Shown: positions 51,851 to 64,000, counted from the stretch's first letter. The stretch: 64,000 nt of DNA from Cokeromyces recurvatus (GCF_025118155.1 NW_026251392.1:806001-870000), one strand, 5' to 3'. Notes: a model not told the origin generated them from the letters alone. Made by a program: numbers and translations.

Positions 51851-52978
51851 TTAAATGGGAAGACTATTCAAACAGCCATCGAACGGCCTTACAGAATAAC
51901 GAGTGAAACCTTCAAAGGATGATAGCAATACACTGTTGCAAGCATCTGCAATTTTAGCAGGAAGCGTATCTTTCTTGATAACAAACTCTCTCTTAACACC
52001 ACTCTTGACAACTGACCAAAATTGCTCGATTGGATTGAGCTCAGGGGAGTAGGGTGGTAGGTAGATACATTTATATCCACGAGACTCAATAGTGGTTCTA
52101 ATCAACTTAGATATATGAATAGGAGCATTATCCATCAATAGATAATGTCCCTTCATTTCAGGATATTTATCTATCTCTTCAAGGATATCTTCAATGAAGT
52201 TCAGGTAGTCATTAGTTATTGTACATCTTTTTTGTGTTTTAGCACCTCCTGCTAGCTTTCGTTTTTTTTGAAGGGGGAATAGGCTTTCTTCAGACAAACC
52301 TTGATCACGCCTTTACTTGATATAGTGCCCAAGATTGAGATCAAGTTTGCTCTTGCCGTAAGTATCTTAACAATAGCTGATTCTCCCTTTGGAGCCCATC
52401 CTTGAGTTCTTCTCAAATTTGCATTAAATCCTGCTTCATCGATGAAGAAACAGTTGTTCATATAATCTACGCCCATGCTCTTTATCTCCTCCACCCATTT
52501 CTTTCTCGCTTGAATCCTATCTGTACTGTTTCGCCCTGAAGACACTAGTTTTACCTTCTTCAAAGTGAGGAACCAGAGATCGCTCAAATAGCGGTATAAA
52601 GTAGGTTTTGAGAGTGATAGACCCTCAAGAGTACTAGTCAACCGATTAAGTAGCTGATCAGCTGTAGTGGTAGGCTGTTTGTAATAAAACTCTGTAACAG
52701 TATTCTTCGTTGCTACTGCTAGGTCGCCATCTGCTTCAACTATTCTTGGTCGGCCGACAGTTTTGAACAAGGAGTCTGGGTCTTTCTTCCAGGTGCTATG
52801 CCACCGTTGTACACTTCTCAGTTCTAAGCCTAAATCTAAAACAACTGCTCTAGCGCTTTTTTTTTTTTTTTTTTTTTTTTTTTTTGGATGAACATTCACT
52901 AAGTGAACAGCATGTGTCTTAACTTCATTACTGACACGTTTGCTCTTTATCAGATTTTTTTTTTTGTTTCTTAGTCAT
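51851..52978 (-). pseudogene. Frameshifted Tc1/mariner DD34E transposase
   Basis: Cut-and-paste transposase of the IS630/Tc1 superfamily. The helix-turn-helix region includes ARAVVLDLGLELRSVQRWH, with a GRPR motif following (KTVGRPRIVEADG). The DDE catalytic triad is visible: D in FFIDEAGFN, D in LLMDNAPIH, and E in PPYSPELNPIEQFW, with 34 residues between the second D and E, the Tc1 spacing. The coding frame shifts once at an A8 run near 52264, where the first frame (52899-52252) ends in KKNES and the second (to 51851) continues QKKRKLAGG. A 25-nt A run at the N-terminus encodes poly-Lys, and the likely start ATG at 52978 or 53103 is separated by another frame break in an 11-A run. Either decay or homopolymer error explains this. 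Confidence 0.88.
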
Positions 52979-53204
52979 CTTCTGTTTTGAGCAATTTGGA
53001 TTCTAAACAACTTCCATCATAAACTTGTTGCTAGCTGCAATATAAGCGCTATAAGATGTAGGTACATCTAACTTGTACGGATCTTCATTCTCAGTGATAT
53101 CCATTGGATCATTTCCATCTTCATCCAAAACGTTCCCTTGCCCATCCTCAAAATAAAACGAATTGCTCATTACAAAAGTACTTCAAGAGAAAAGGAGTAC
53201 TGAT

Positions 53205-53358
53205 TCTTATGCGACATCTTTTTTCCAAAAAGTGTGGCATATTTTTTCTGAAAAGTGCGACACTTTTTTTTTTTTTTTTCTTAAAAATGCGCCATCTTTT
53301 TCTTGAAAAGTACGACAGTTTAAATTTTAATAGTGCGACATCATTTTGAGAAAAGGTG
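53205..53358. repeat. Right subterminal repeat array and TIR
   Basis: Degenerate copies of a (G/A)TGCGACATC-type motif occur about every 20-35 bp (near 53211, 53232, 53254, 53288, 53310 and 53333), alternating with TTTTT-CTTGAAAA spacers. The outermost 27 bp are the right TIR. A matching copy at the other end lies at about 51818-51842 (read on the minus strand). These are candidate transposase-binding direct repeats. Confidence 0.75.
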
Positions 53359-54072
53359 TATATATAAATAAACGATTGTCTTTCAGTAAGACTTTTGTTA
53401 TGTTATATCTCAATTAATTTCTTTGGAATAAATGCAACATCTGTTACAAGTTTTAATGCATCCTTTTTCATATTTTTTTTTTCTTCTAGACTCTTCATAT
53501 CCATTTACAAAGTATATATTTTTTTTTTAAATTGACAAAAGTTGATGTCATATATTTGGATTGCTTTATGTTATATTTTAAATTAATTAATTAATTATCG
53601 ATCCTATTTTGTTGCATTAGCAGCTGGAATTGATCGTACAACGAAGGAATTTCTAAATTGCTGGTCGTTGCTAAAACATTTATTGTTAACTTGACTTTGA
53701 TTTTAAATATGTATATATTAGCCACTGCGTTACTCTTTTTCATTCTTATAGCGTTAAAAGAAAGGTTGTGAAAAAATAAAATATAAAAAAAATATAAAAA
53801 AAAAAAGAGAGAGAAAAGGACCTACCACTTGAATTTTGATATTTTTTTACCTTCATGTATAAAAATAAATCAAATTTTTCCATATTTTATGTTTGTAATA
53901 TTCTTTTTTTATTAAATATGTATTAAGATGAAAAAAAAAACATAAACTTATATATAGGTGTGTAGAGAGAGAGAGAAAGAGCAGTAATAATAATAATAGT
54001 AGTAGTAGTAGTAATAATAATAATAATGATAGAAATAATAATATGTGTTCGAAATAGTAGTGAGTAATTTCT
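53359..54072. other. Intergenic, no gene seen
   Basis: This is the flank between the right transposon end and the stop codon of the Medusa-like gene. It contains an (ATTA)n stretch at about 53583-53598 and an ATA/GTA triplet array at about 53985-54028, the latter probably in the 3' UTR of the Medusa-like gene. Confidence 0.5.
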
Positions 54073-55378
54073 TCATTTTCTACGAATAATAGTACTAGAG
54101 TAACTAGGTGAGAACTTCTTTGCAATTTTTCTGAGAGCTTTAGGCAAGGAAGTCCACAAAAAGACCTTGATATCCTTTTCGATATTTCTTGGCTTAGGAT
54201 AAGGGAAGCCCATGATCAATTTAAAGAGCTCACATTTTTCAGGATCAGATTTGTTTATCGTGATAGGTTTAAAACCTTCTAAATTACGTCGAACTCGATT
54301 CTTTTCTTCAACCGTGAATTCAACATCTAGGAGACCCTCGATAAGATTAATACAATCAACAGAGGTAATAAAGTGCTCTCCTCTTTTAGGCCAATAGATA
54401 CAGGAGATCATTAAGCGATCTCGGGATGTTTGACTTGAACCCTCTCGAGCGTATTGACTAGCATTAAGGACTTGATAACCACATTCAAGTTCATTTTTAC
54501 CTAGAATACCATCTCGATTAATAAATTGTCGACGCCAGAATAGAATGACTCGACGACATTGAGTGATTTCAGCCTCAGTCCACATATCAATTGCAAGCTT
54601 GGTTTTATTCATAAAGATAATGGCCGCTTTACTAATGATACCTTCAAACGGATTTCCAGTGATCTGTTGAGCAATCAAGTCTGCATTGTTCTTTTTAGTG
54701 GCTCGTGAATTCGATGCTCTTTTGGTAGGCATAATCATGCCTTTACCTGAACGAGTTGTTGTTGCTGTTGCTGTTGCTGTTGTTGTAGCGGCTCCAACTG
54801 GATTAGCAGGTACATAGTAATTGTTATAGCCTTGAGCTGCTTGGTAGTGAGCAGTTGTGGCAGTAGAATAGATGGTATTGTAGCCTTGAGAGGATTGATG
54901 AGTTGAACCATAAGATGAATCATTTTCATTTTGAGATAGTTGGTATGTATTATAATAGGGATTATAATGATGATAATCAAATTGGGCATCAGAGGGTTGA
55001 ATTTGAACTGCCTCTTGATAACTGTTGATGAGATCAGTACTATATTGTTCTTGATGCTCAGGGGTGGGGGGCATAGCAGCCATGTTGAAAGACTCATTGT
55101 AAGAGTTAAACATTTGATTGAAAAAACTATCGACATCATTTGATGATGATGGTGGTGTCGTTCTTGAATAAGCATTACCCTGGGCAGCATCAAATTGCTT
55201 GTCTTGGAATTTATCAGATTCAGCTGGAGTTAATCTCTTTTTTTGAGAGTTGGCTGCATTAAAAAAGAGAAAAAAAAGGTCAATTAATATATGTGGAACA
55301 ATGTATATCAACTTTCAGATTCATACTTTCAATGATTTGGGATCCCATATTGAGATCAAAATTCTGAGTAGTTTCCAT
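54073..55378 (-). CDS. Medusa-like developmental regulator (DUF7082)
   Basis: Two exons (55378-55327 and 55253-54073) give 410 residues. The C-terminal block (residues about 240-400) matches the fungal Medusa/DUF7082 family: RRVILFWRRQFINRDGILG, LMISCIYWPKRGEHFITSVD, FTVEEKNRVRRNLEGFKPIT and GFPYPKPRNIEKDIKVFLW. In Aspergillus the Medusa protein controls conidiophore development; a developmental or adhesion role is expected but not proven here. The N-terminal half is Tyr/Gln/Ser-rich (YYNTYQLSQNENDSSYGS) with an (AT)n-Thr-Ala run from a microsatellite, typical of a transcriptional activation region. KRASNSRATKK may be a nuclear localisation signal. The start in exon 1 (METTQNFDLN) is preferred over the hydrophobic ATG at 55311, which lies in the intron. 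Confidence 0.82.
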
Positions 55379-56524
55379 TAAGTGTATTTTTGTTTTTATA
55401 ATTAGTAAAGGAAAAAAAAAGGTTTATAATATATTAAGAAAAAAAAAGAAAAAGAAAAGAAAATAATACATGTCTTTATATACCTTTTTATTTTTTTCTT
55501 TTTTTATTTATTTATTTATTTTTTTATTTATTTATTTTTTATTTTTCTGATTTATTCTTTGCTAGGTTTTAAATTACATCAAGAACGATATTCTTTATCC
55601 TTGAATCAAAGTATATTTTTTTATTTAATGCATTTATGTCATATAACGATTGTTATCACTATGCGTTTTTAAGAAAAAGTTTCCTAATTTGAAGAATTGT
55701 CATTTTTTTTTTTAATTTCGAATTTTACATAAATAAATAAAAGTTTGGATACTTACTATTTTTACTGTTAAATGAAAGAAAAACAGTCTTAGAGTAATAC
55801 TTTTTTTTTATACACTAAGAAAAAAAAGAGAGAACTCGTAATTATATCTGCATTATTTTAAAACAAGGTCTGTGAATTAAATTCATTTTTTTTATTTTTT
55901 TATAGTTATTGATTTCGATTTGCTTTGTTCTGCTTAAAATATGTATGTCTTTTTTTGATTTACCCGTTCGAATACATAAAAAAAAAAACTTACTATATAT
56001 GGACGACGTGTTGTATATAAGCGTCATTATTCAATTATGTAATAATTAAGTTTTTATAGCAAAAAAATGCATTCATCAGACATGCATATTACTCGACTTA
56101 TTATATAATACACACATACACACACACTAAAGGGTAATTCTACTGTGTATCCTAAAATTACTATCCAAATAATATTGTATATGTATTGATATATCATTTA
56201 AAAGCTTTTCTCTTTTTTTTTTTCCTTTCTTTCTTTTCTGGATGGGCGTTTATTTGTTTGTTAATGAATTACAAACACTGCATTTATATACAACGATAGC
56301 AAATATAGAATAACTTGTATATATAAAGAGATAATCTTATCTATCAATCATGAAGGATCAAATAAATGTTTCGGGTAATTGAAAATATTATAAAACATTT
56401 TTTTTTTTTTTTTTTTGATTCAAATTTATTTAAAATCTATAACTGCATCTATTAAAAAATAATAATAATAATAATAATTCTTCGGTTTATAAAAAACGCT
56501 GTTTATACAATATAGATCCAAATC
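55379..56524. other. Intergenic, no gene seen
   Basis: This is the promoter region of the Medusa-like gene and 3' flank of the HSF-type gene, about 1.1 kb. It is rich in T runs and TTTA repeats (about 55490-55550) and CACA tracts (about 56111-56126). No coding frame or RNA gene is supported. Confidence 0.5.
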
Positions 56525-56754
56525 TTAAAAAAAGAAAAGATTATTCTGTGCTAGTTCTTGGTTGGGATCTCGAGGAAAATATCGATGATTTATCATTAAA
56601 TTATCATTGTGCATAAAAATATTGTAAGCTCTGTTATTATTATCATCATCATATTCTGTCATTAAAAAATTCGTCGATTTATTCTCGTAAAAGATGGGTT
56701 CTTGTTGTTGTATAAAGGTAGAATTATGTTGTGATGACACACTAAGTTGCGGCG

Positions 56755-56788
<34 letters not shown>

Positions 56789-58289
56789 AAGAAATAGCAA
56801 TAGATTATCTAAATATTCAATCCTTAACTTTTGTGACTCTATAATTTCATACGCCTTTGTTACTTCTCCTGTTAATGTCTTACACATACTTGAATACGTT
56901 TCCTGTAATTGTATAAATTCTTTTTGAAGCCAAATTTTTGTGTCAATCGGAATGTTCTCCTCTTCTTGCTCGCGAGAAATCAATGACGAATAAAAGTGTT
57001 TAAATTTTGATTCCGTTTCCATAACAGGAGTACTAGTAGGAGGCGGAGGAACAAAAATGATATTATTATTATTAATTGGTAGATCAAAAACTGGGGTTTT
57101 CCTGCTGAAATTAGTGGCGTTCTCTTTAAAATATGAAGATAAAGTTTGATTATCATCATATTCTTCTTCTTTTAGCTTTAATGAATTTTGAAAAGTGAAT
57201 TGAACCAAGTCATGATCATCATGATAATCCATATTCGTAGTACTGACACTACTGCTACTATAAGATGGAGCGATATTTGAAGAAGGTTCTCTCGTTTCGT
57301 CATTTATGCCATCATGGTCTTCTTCAAAATGACGTGAATGGGGGGAGGAGGAGGAGGTCGTGATGGGGAAGCTATCGTTACCTGATAAGCCATCGATCCA
57401 TTCTGGACTGTTTTGCTCTTTTCGATCCGTCCTTTTCTCAACGACGACGACGGTTTTTTTAGTAGTACGTGAATGACGAGGTGACTTTCTGCGTATGAGG
57501 TGAAGTAAATCTCGACGTTCAGGACGAAAATAGGAGTGATACCATCGACAACTATCTTTCCCTTTCATATCTTTTGATTTACGACCATCTGAATCTCGTC
57601 GAAATCCATATATCTGCATCATAATAATATTAATTTTTTTTTTTTTACATATACACACAACATGTATTGCTTTATTATATTACATTTAATTGTCTAACAA
57701 AGGATGCAAATTTACAATGTTTAAATACTTTAGGTAAAACTATCTCAGTAAATTCTATAGAATAACACATATTGAGTTCCCAAGTTTTTTTTTCCCTCAG
57801 CTATTATAATAAATATTTATATAACTTACTAGATATACAATCAATAATAAACATATCAACCCCATTAAAGTTACTCCATCGTACATATTTCTGTTCATCG
57901 TCTTGAGTTTGAAGATATCTAAATAATATAGAATTTAGAGAAAGAGAAAAAAAAAGAAGGGGGGAGGAGGAGGAGGGAAGAGGAGCGCTATGATAAGCAG
58001 AGCAACAACTTCCTCTTCTCTCTTTTTTTTTTTTGGGCTCTTACTTGTAAAGTTTTAATATAAAACCTGCTATTGCATGATCAGTCTGATTTGCAGTAGT
58101 AGATAAATCATGATGGCTCCAAGTATCACAACATTCTTCTGTTGTTGTTGTTGTTGTTGCTGCTGCTACTGCTGCTGATTTGAATATATCATCTTGTATT
58201 GTATATTGAAACTGATCGTCATTATTAAATGTAAACTGATTTGGATTGGCTCTTACTATTTCTCCACTACTATATTGTTGATAATCCAT
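56525..58289 (-). CDS. HSF-type DNA-binding transcription factor
   Basis: Four exons (58289-58045, 57918-57830, 57754-57684, 57613-56525) give 497 residues. The HSF domain spans about residues 75-180 and is built across three introns: FILKLYKYLQTQDDEQKYVRW, FIIDCISKFTEIVLPKVFKH, CKFASFVRQLNIYGFRRD and WYHSYFRPERRDLLHLIRRK. The recognition helix FASFVRQLN-YGF is well conserved. The usual M in NMYGF is I here, and a short basic insert replaces the typical loop. A leucine-containing helix with polyQ (residues about 375-425, LLLFLQQQQ) may be the oligomerisation segment. No receiver domain as in Skn7 is seen. The target could be heat-shock or flocculation/morphogenesis genes. Low-complexity Ser and Asp/Asn runs are frequent. 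Confidence 0.88.
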
Positions 58290-58652
58290 TATATATATAT
58301 AAATATGTATAAAAAAAAAAGCAAAAGAGAAAGGAAAAAGAAAAAGAAAAAAAAAGGGGGGGAAGAAAAAGTGTAAACCAAAACTTGTTTAAGTACCCTT
58401 TTGTAATAGATTTTCGCGTAGACATAATAATACAACTTTACTCCTCATTTGCGTCACTATGTCTATATTGCCTCTCTACACCCCCTTTATACGCAACCAC
58501 TCCCTTTTGTTTTTGTTTTTATGTGTTTTTGTTGTTTTTGTTTTCCCTTCCTCCCCTTCTTTCATATATTACGTTTTCTCATTCTCCCCCTTCCCTTTTT
58601 TTTTTATTTTAAATATAATATAAACAAAATATACACGTTTTATTATTATAAA
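58290..58652. other. Intergenic, no gene seen
   Basis: This lies between the start of the HSF-type gene and the stop of the P5B ATPase gene. It contains a purine tract (about 58310-58372) and a pyrimidine-rich stretch (about 58480-58600). No supported gene. Confidence 0.5.
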
Positions 58653-61600
58653 TTAATTATGAATACCCATTTCATTCATAACTCGTTGATAAACTTTTCC
58701 TTGTTGTTGTTGTTGTTGCTGCCGCTGCTGCAACTTACTACCAACGATTGTATATCCTGATTTGGTTGATCTCCATTTATTAAATACCTCCAGGAGTTGG
58801 CCAAAGAGGTACTTCTCACAAAGTAAACTGACCGTTAAATTGATTGCAGATAACAATAAAATAAACCATCTGAAGGAGAGTGGCAATTGAACAAGTTCCA
58901 TAAAACGCATGGCAATTTGAGGTGGTGCTAACACAAACCAAGATGTTAAACCAATTAAACAGGCAAGTGTCAGTACTAATCGTCCATTTGTCCAAAGTGG
59001 CTTACGATAAGGTGGTCCAACACTAAAGACAACTGCAATTAGCATGTATTGGTAACTAGAAACAAGAAATAAGACAGTATTTTCAAAGCACATGATGTTT
59101 TCTCCATCAGGATCAAATATAGGCGGTTTATACCTATTTATGTAAATTAGTGTGTTTGGCTTTTTTTTTTTTTTTTTTTATGCACATATTTTACCATGAT
59201 TGTTGATGTACCGCCCAGTAAGATATAAATTGAAATCCAGAATTGATAATAATTTGTCCTATTAAGGATGTTAACACTTTTTTAGAAACCAGACTTGCAG
59301 TAGGTCTTCTTTTATGAAGATGTGGCCATGCAGCTGTATGTCCCACTAAAAAAAAAATAATGATAATAATAATAAATCAATATATAAATGAAAAAAATAA
59401 ATAAAATGCTATAACTTACTATAAACTGCTATTGGTAAAATAAGGAATAAATCAATATATAAAAATTGAAAATCACCGAGATTGCTACCAAAGGCATATA
59501 AGAGAGTAACTGAAGTAAACTGAATCAAGCTATAAAGTGCCATATATTTGAAACAACTAAAACTTGTTACCAACGCGGCTCTTCCTTCCCTGAAAAAGAA
59601 AAAAAAATATGTTATAGAGTGTGAGTGTTTTTTCTTTCTTTCTTTCTTAACTTTTGCCTTACTTGATTACATCAATCACGCATTCAATATCCATTGTATT
59701 ACTTGTAAATGGTGCTGCAACAGAGGCTTCTGCTTCGGAAAGTGAGATACCAATATCTCCTGCTTTCAATGCTCCACAATCATTAGCACCATCACCACAA
59801 AAACCAACACAATATCCAATATTTTGTAATTCCATGACAAGCTCTTGTTTTTCATCTGGGGACATTCGAGCATAAATAGCGCTCTTTACAAGCATACGTT
59901 GAAGTGATTCAATGGGTGCATGATCCACCATCCAACGGAAGGCTTCTCCTGTAACTGCTAGATAATATTCTTGTGACCGCCTATATGGAATATTATGATC
60001 GTTTATGTGTTCAAAGTAGTAAGGCTATACATATTTAAGAAAAAAAGAAAGAAAGAAAAAAAAAGAAAAAAAAAACTTAGAACTACAATATGGATTTTAA
60101 TAATTATAATATTAATATTAAATACCTGTAGTGTATCTGTAGATAATTTATTGCCTTCATGCATAACACTTTCCCAACAGAGCTCTGAATCAGGTTCAGT
60201 AGAAGATCCTTTTAAAAATCTGGGAATATAAACCTCTGCTGACGAATCTATTAGCCCACATTCTCTAGCTACACTCACTGCTGTTAATATATTATCACCT
60301 ATAAATCGAAATAATTCAATATGTTGTATCGTTACACACACAAAAAGAGGAAAATGCAAAAAAAAAAAAAATTACCAGTGCACATAATTTGTCTAATGTT
60401 TGCATTACGTAACGTTGTGATCGCTGCTGTTGTACGAGGTTTAAGTTTGTTTTCAAAGATAATAAAACCTAAAAAAGTCAAATTGCATTCGACTTCATTC
60501 CTGATTTTTTTTTTAAAAAAAATAATAATAAGATATTTTTTTACAAATCTACTCTATCTAAACTTAACCAAACCTTTTTAATTTATGAAGCTTATGCCAT
60601 TTTACATCTACAAGTTGCCTTGAAGCACATGCAATAACACGATAACCACAATGTGTATATTTATAAAGTCTTTCTTGATAATCCTCAGGTACTTTGTGGG
60701 ATAAAAAAAAAAGAAAAGTTAGTTATATTAAATTTATAATATTTTTTTTTTTTTTTTGAAACTTACTCGAGTTGGGGATGCAGATATCCTTCATCACTTC
60801 AGGAGCACCTTTTACAAATACTTCCATAGTAGGACTAGCTAGCCTTCGAACAATAACACTCATTCTTCGAAGAGACGAAATAAATTCAAATGTATGTATA
60901 ATACCAAACTCGATAGGCGGCGTTGCATTTTCTACTTGTAAATTAATATCTTGTCGACCTCCGGGTGGACGTACGACGGTAGGCATAATACCTACTTTAG
61001 CACTTTTCTTGGCATGTAATGAGGCTAATTCACTTCTAGACTTTAACCCCATCGATGATAATCCTCCACTTTCTTCCAATTCCCATTGAGTAAATTCAAA
61101 CATTTTGAGGTCGAGTGGATCGCCTAAGAGTTCTCCGTCTATAATCTTTAATGAATGACAGGTGGTCATGGTACGTAAAATCTTGGATTTCGTTGAATAA
61201 CTATCGTCGTCATTATTTGGATCTACATGGGATATCGATTTACATTCTTCTTCAAAGAATTTTTTACCATCTTCCGTTGTTTTTATGGCACGAATTCCAT
61301 GAATATCTAAACCATCCTCTGTCAGCGTACCCGTTTTATCAAAACACATACAATCAATTTTGCCACCAATATTAACACGTGGAGGAGAAATACAAAAGAT
61401 GCCTAATTTCTTTAATCGATTTATAGCAAAGCTAGTTCCAATTGATAATGTAGCAGGTAAAGCAGGAGGTACAACGATTGTAATTAAATCCAGCGCTCGT
61501 AATATCATAGTAGTCGTGTCAATTCCAAGACGAATAAAATTAATGGAAGAAATTAAGAAACCAATAAGAGCTATATACATGTAAAGATTTAGTAAACATG

Positions 61601-63643
61601 TAAATATGTTATATATAAATATATATATATTCTTTACCGATAATGGATAGAACACCAATAAATCTAAATGAGTCTCTATAGAACTTGAAATTATTTGGTT
61701 TGGGAAATAACATGGATCGAACAAGAGCGCCTTTAGCTGTACTAAAACCTGTTCTGACAACGATAGCAGTAGCATTTGACACATTATCTCCACCTCTTAC
61801 TCTAACCATCTTTGTTCCCATAAATAAAAAGTGCTTTGATATCTCTGCTGGAATAGTTGATGATGATAAATTCATCTTTCGTAGTGTTATATCATTTATT
61901 GGTAATTTAGAGACAGGAACAGATTCACCAGTTAACATTGACTCATTTAATATACAGTCACCAGATACAAGCATTGCATCGCATGGAACTGTATGTATAT
62001 TTGTGATATCCATTAAATCACCAGGTACTAATTCAACTGAACTCATATTTCGCCCTATATATATATATATTTTATAATAAATAAATTGATTAATTCAGGT
62101 TTTATTATGGCCTTTTATATGTGTATTCTACTTTACATGATCCACTACGAAATACTCTTACAGAACATTCAAAAAATGACATTTCCTTCATTTTCTTCAT
62201 CGTCTTTTATAACCCCCCAAAAAAAATAAATAAATAAGTTACTTATCCTCTTGTATGTATAACTTATTATATTCACCTGTTTTGTTTCAATTAAAGTTGA
62301 AATTATACTAAATGCACTGATGATGAAGATACAAAAAGCATAATAATAATAGTCATCCATACACCAAAGTAAAATACTACCGATTTGAAATACATAAAAC
62401 GGATTTAACACTTCATCTGTAAGTAATTTCAATGTTGGCTTTTCTCGTATATTAATCAAATTAGGTCCAAAGACAGATAATCGAGCATGATATCTTTCAA
62501 ATGTTAATCCTTGTTTAAAATGTTTTGTGCTATTCCATGTTTGATCCTTCCAAAATCTATGACATAAATAAATAAACACACACATGTAAAGTAAGAATGT
62601 GAAAATCTACATGTAAACTTGATGTTATACCCAATAATTAAAAATTTATGTAATAAAGGATGAAATGCTAATCGAATGTATCTATATTCAACCATCATTA
62701 ATTGATTTAAAGGCTCATCCATATCAAGTAACTTTCTAACTTGTTCTTCATCTAAATTAAACTGAAGTAAATCTTCTTTGATTTGATCATAAGAAAAGAC
62801 GGATCCAATTGTTCCCTGATACCATTCACGAAGAGGTCTAATTATTTCTATTTCGTTATATTGACTCTATAAATAATAACAATAATAATAATAAACACAC
62901 ACACACACACACACATCAATAATAGGACTTTTTTTTTCTTTTTTTTTTTTTTGCTGATGAATATTTACTTTAAAAACAAGCCATTCTGCCTCCTTTAACG
63001 GTACTCGAACACCAACCCAACTTATATACCATTTAGGAACCCATCGAGCAATCAGCCAAACAATCCCTAATGATAATAAAGAACATAATTGATATAGTAA
63101 TAAATGAACTCGATTGTATGTGTATCCCATAATATAAATTTCAACATCTTCATCCTCCAGTAACAAAAGCTGTTCATCATTGGTATCTTTAGCAATATTA
63201 TTTAAACCATGTATTCTAAATTCATTTATTCGAGTCCCTGTTAAACGAGGGATCATATCTTTTGCAGTATTTTCTTCTTCGTCTTCCTCATCGGATTCAC
63301 TTTGTTCTTCGTCACTCGTATTGAGTTCTATTTTATTTTTATCTACATCGTCATTGTCGTTGTCGTCGTCGTCGTCGTCGTCATCATCGTTGCCATCGGA
63401 ACTTTCACTATTCCTTCTACGTCTCCAAAGCCCCATTCTTTGGTTATTCATATGGTGATCACATGAGCCTCGATTGAGTGACGATGATTCAAGTGGATCG
63501 TCTCTTATGTTCACAGAAATAGGTGGTGTACTCATTAGAGGCGCAGTAGAATCTCTTCTAGAAGATGTGTGTTTAAGACTATTTACATCAACAGCAGAAG
63601 TGCCATAAACTGCACGAGTTCGAGTCGAAGAATGAGTCGACAT
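58653..63643 (-). CDS. YPK9: P5B-type ATPase (Ypk9/ATP13A2-like)
   Basis: Vacuolar or lysosomal P5B pump; ATP13A2 exports polyamines, and yeast Ypk9 protects against metals. Thirteen exons (63643-62969, 62866-62631, 62556-62277, 62203-62137, 62054-61638, 61570-60767, 60691-60574, 60500-60376, 60298-60126, 60024-59663, 59589-59420, 59345-59195, 59133-58653) give 1352 residues. Visible motifs: the hydrophobic P5B N-terminal hairpin ([20 protein letters not shown]), LTGESVPV (actuator, TGES), [17 protein letters not shown] (P5B PPALP motif in M4), [15 protein letters not shown] (phosphorylated Asp), FVKGAPEVM, and [16 protein letters not shown] (hinge, metal Asp). The first 150 residues are acidic and poly-Asp-rich. 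The C-terminus carries polyQ after the last helices. Catalytic residues all look intact. Confidence 0.94.
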
Positions 63644-64000
63644 TTAATAATTTAATTCAAAATTAGTTTGACATAAACTAACAAAAAAAGAAAAAAATAA
63701 TAATAAATTATAATAGAAAAAAAATAATAAATAAAAAAAATAAAGCTGAAATTAGTATATTTTTTTTAAGAATGAATGATAAAGCTATATTCAAAAAAAA
63801 AAAAAAAAAAAAAAAAAATCTCCGCTAGAAAACGGCTGAATTATAGGGTTCTACCACCGAAAAGGGGTAGAAGGAGGAATTAAAGTCATTGTAGTTAGTT
63901 AAGAGTAGATTTTATTGGCTGAATATACTCTGTCTTCTTTACACATTTTATTTTTATTTATTTTTATTTTTATTTTATTTTATTTTTCTTTTTTTTTTTT
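63644..64000. other. Promoter region of the P5B ATPase gene
   Basis: Upstream flank of the minus-strand ATPase gene. It contains an A run at about 63795-63818 and a short perfect inverted repeat, TTCTACC...GGTAGAA, at about 63850-63873 that could form a hairpin. No coding sequence is supported; the window ends in a pyrimidine tract. Confidence 0.5.

Larger units (their letters stand above)
51581..53358. mobile_element. Tc1/mariner (IS630-Tc1) transposon, 1778 bp
   Basis: It is bounded by perfect 27-bp inverted repeats (51581-51607 and 53332-53358, outer sequence CACCTTTTCTC) and flanked by TA on both sides (51579-51580, 53359-53360), the hallmark Tc1/mariner target duplication. A single transposase gene lies on the minus strand, its stop codon just inside the left end. 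Subterminal motifs related to the TIR core (GCGACATC/CGACATCTTTTTC) are repeated near both ends. The perfect TIRs imply recent activity or conversion, although the transposase is frameshifted. Confidence 0.93.

Noticed and set aside
54735..55193. 152-codon minus frame with polyQ
   Set aside because: Shifted frame over the Medusa-like coding exon; the real frame carries the conserved DUF7082 block.

Overview
The window is nuclear DNA of a very AT-rich fungus. Genes carry many short GT-AG introns (mostly 55-105 nt) and are packed on both strands. Gene content is fungal: PheRS beta, an Elongator subunit, a Pol I core factor, ERG24, IDI1, a DUF7082/Medusa regulator, an Mtc1 family protein and a PHO80-type cyclin. 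The intron style, low GC, long A/T homopolymers and two Tc1/mariner-type elements, one carrying a Fanzor/TnpB-like gene, fit an early-diverging (Mucoromycota/Mucorales-like) fungus. This placement is inference; no rRNA or marker gene is present.

Layout. 1-6.2 kb: a small polyQ coiled-coil gene, a 3.6-kb gene-poor stretch with a minisatellite, a small unknown gene and ELP6. 6.3-13.1 kb: secreted S41 protease, BFR2/AATF (minus), TFB5 and RRN7. 13.3-19.4 kb: RING-LON protein, Asteroid-type XPG-like protein and PCL cyclin, all minus. 19.4-22.2 kb: gene-poor. 22.2-31.8 kb: FRS1 (plus), then MTC1, GCP4 and an RFX factor (minus). 32.1-41.3 kb: aspartyl aminopeptidase (minus), LRRC40-like (plus) and a dipeptidyl aminopeptidase (minus), the last two converging with 31 bp between stop codons. 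41.5-46.7 kb: Alba-like protein, ERG24, an unknown gene and IDI1, all minus. 46.87-48.86 kb: a 2.0-kb TIR element with a decayed Fanzor-like gene, inserted between the divergent starts of IDI1 and the next gene. 48.9-51.2 kb: two unrecognised plus-strand genes. 51.58-53.36 kb: a 1.78-kb Tc1/mariner element with perfect 27-bp TIRs and a frameshifted DD34E transposase. 54.1-63.6 kb: Medusa-like regulator, HSF-type factor and a 13-exon P5B ATPase (YPK9/ATP13A2-like), all minus.

The genes are mostly unrelated housekeeping functions: transcription (TFB5, RRN7), ribosome biogenesis (BFR2), translation (FRS1, ELP6), proteolysis and regulation. The only evident pathway link is ERG24 and IDI1, two sterol/isoprenoid enzymes 1.5 kb apart. 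The most interesting structure is the Fanzor-bearing element, whose ends look like a Tc1/mariner transposon (TA-flanked, starting CAGT). Exon structures were assembled by eye; for multi-exon genes the joined exon lengths were checked to be multiples of three and to give continuous protein.
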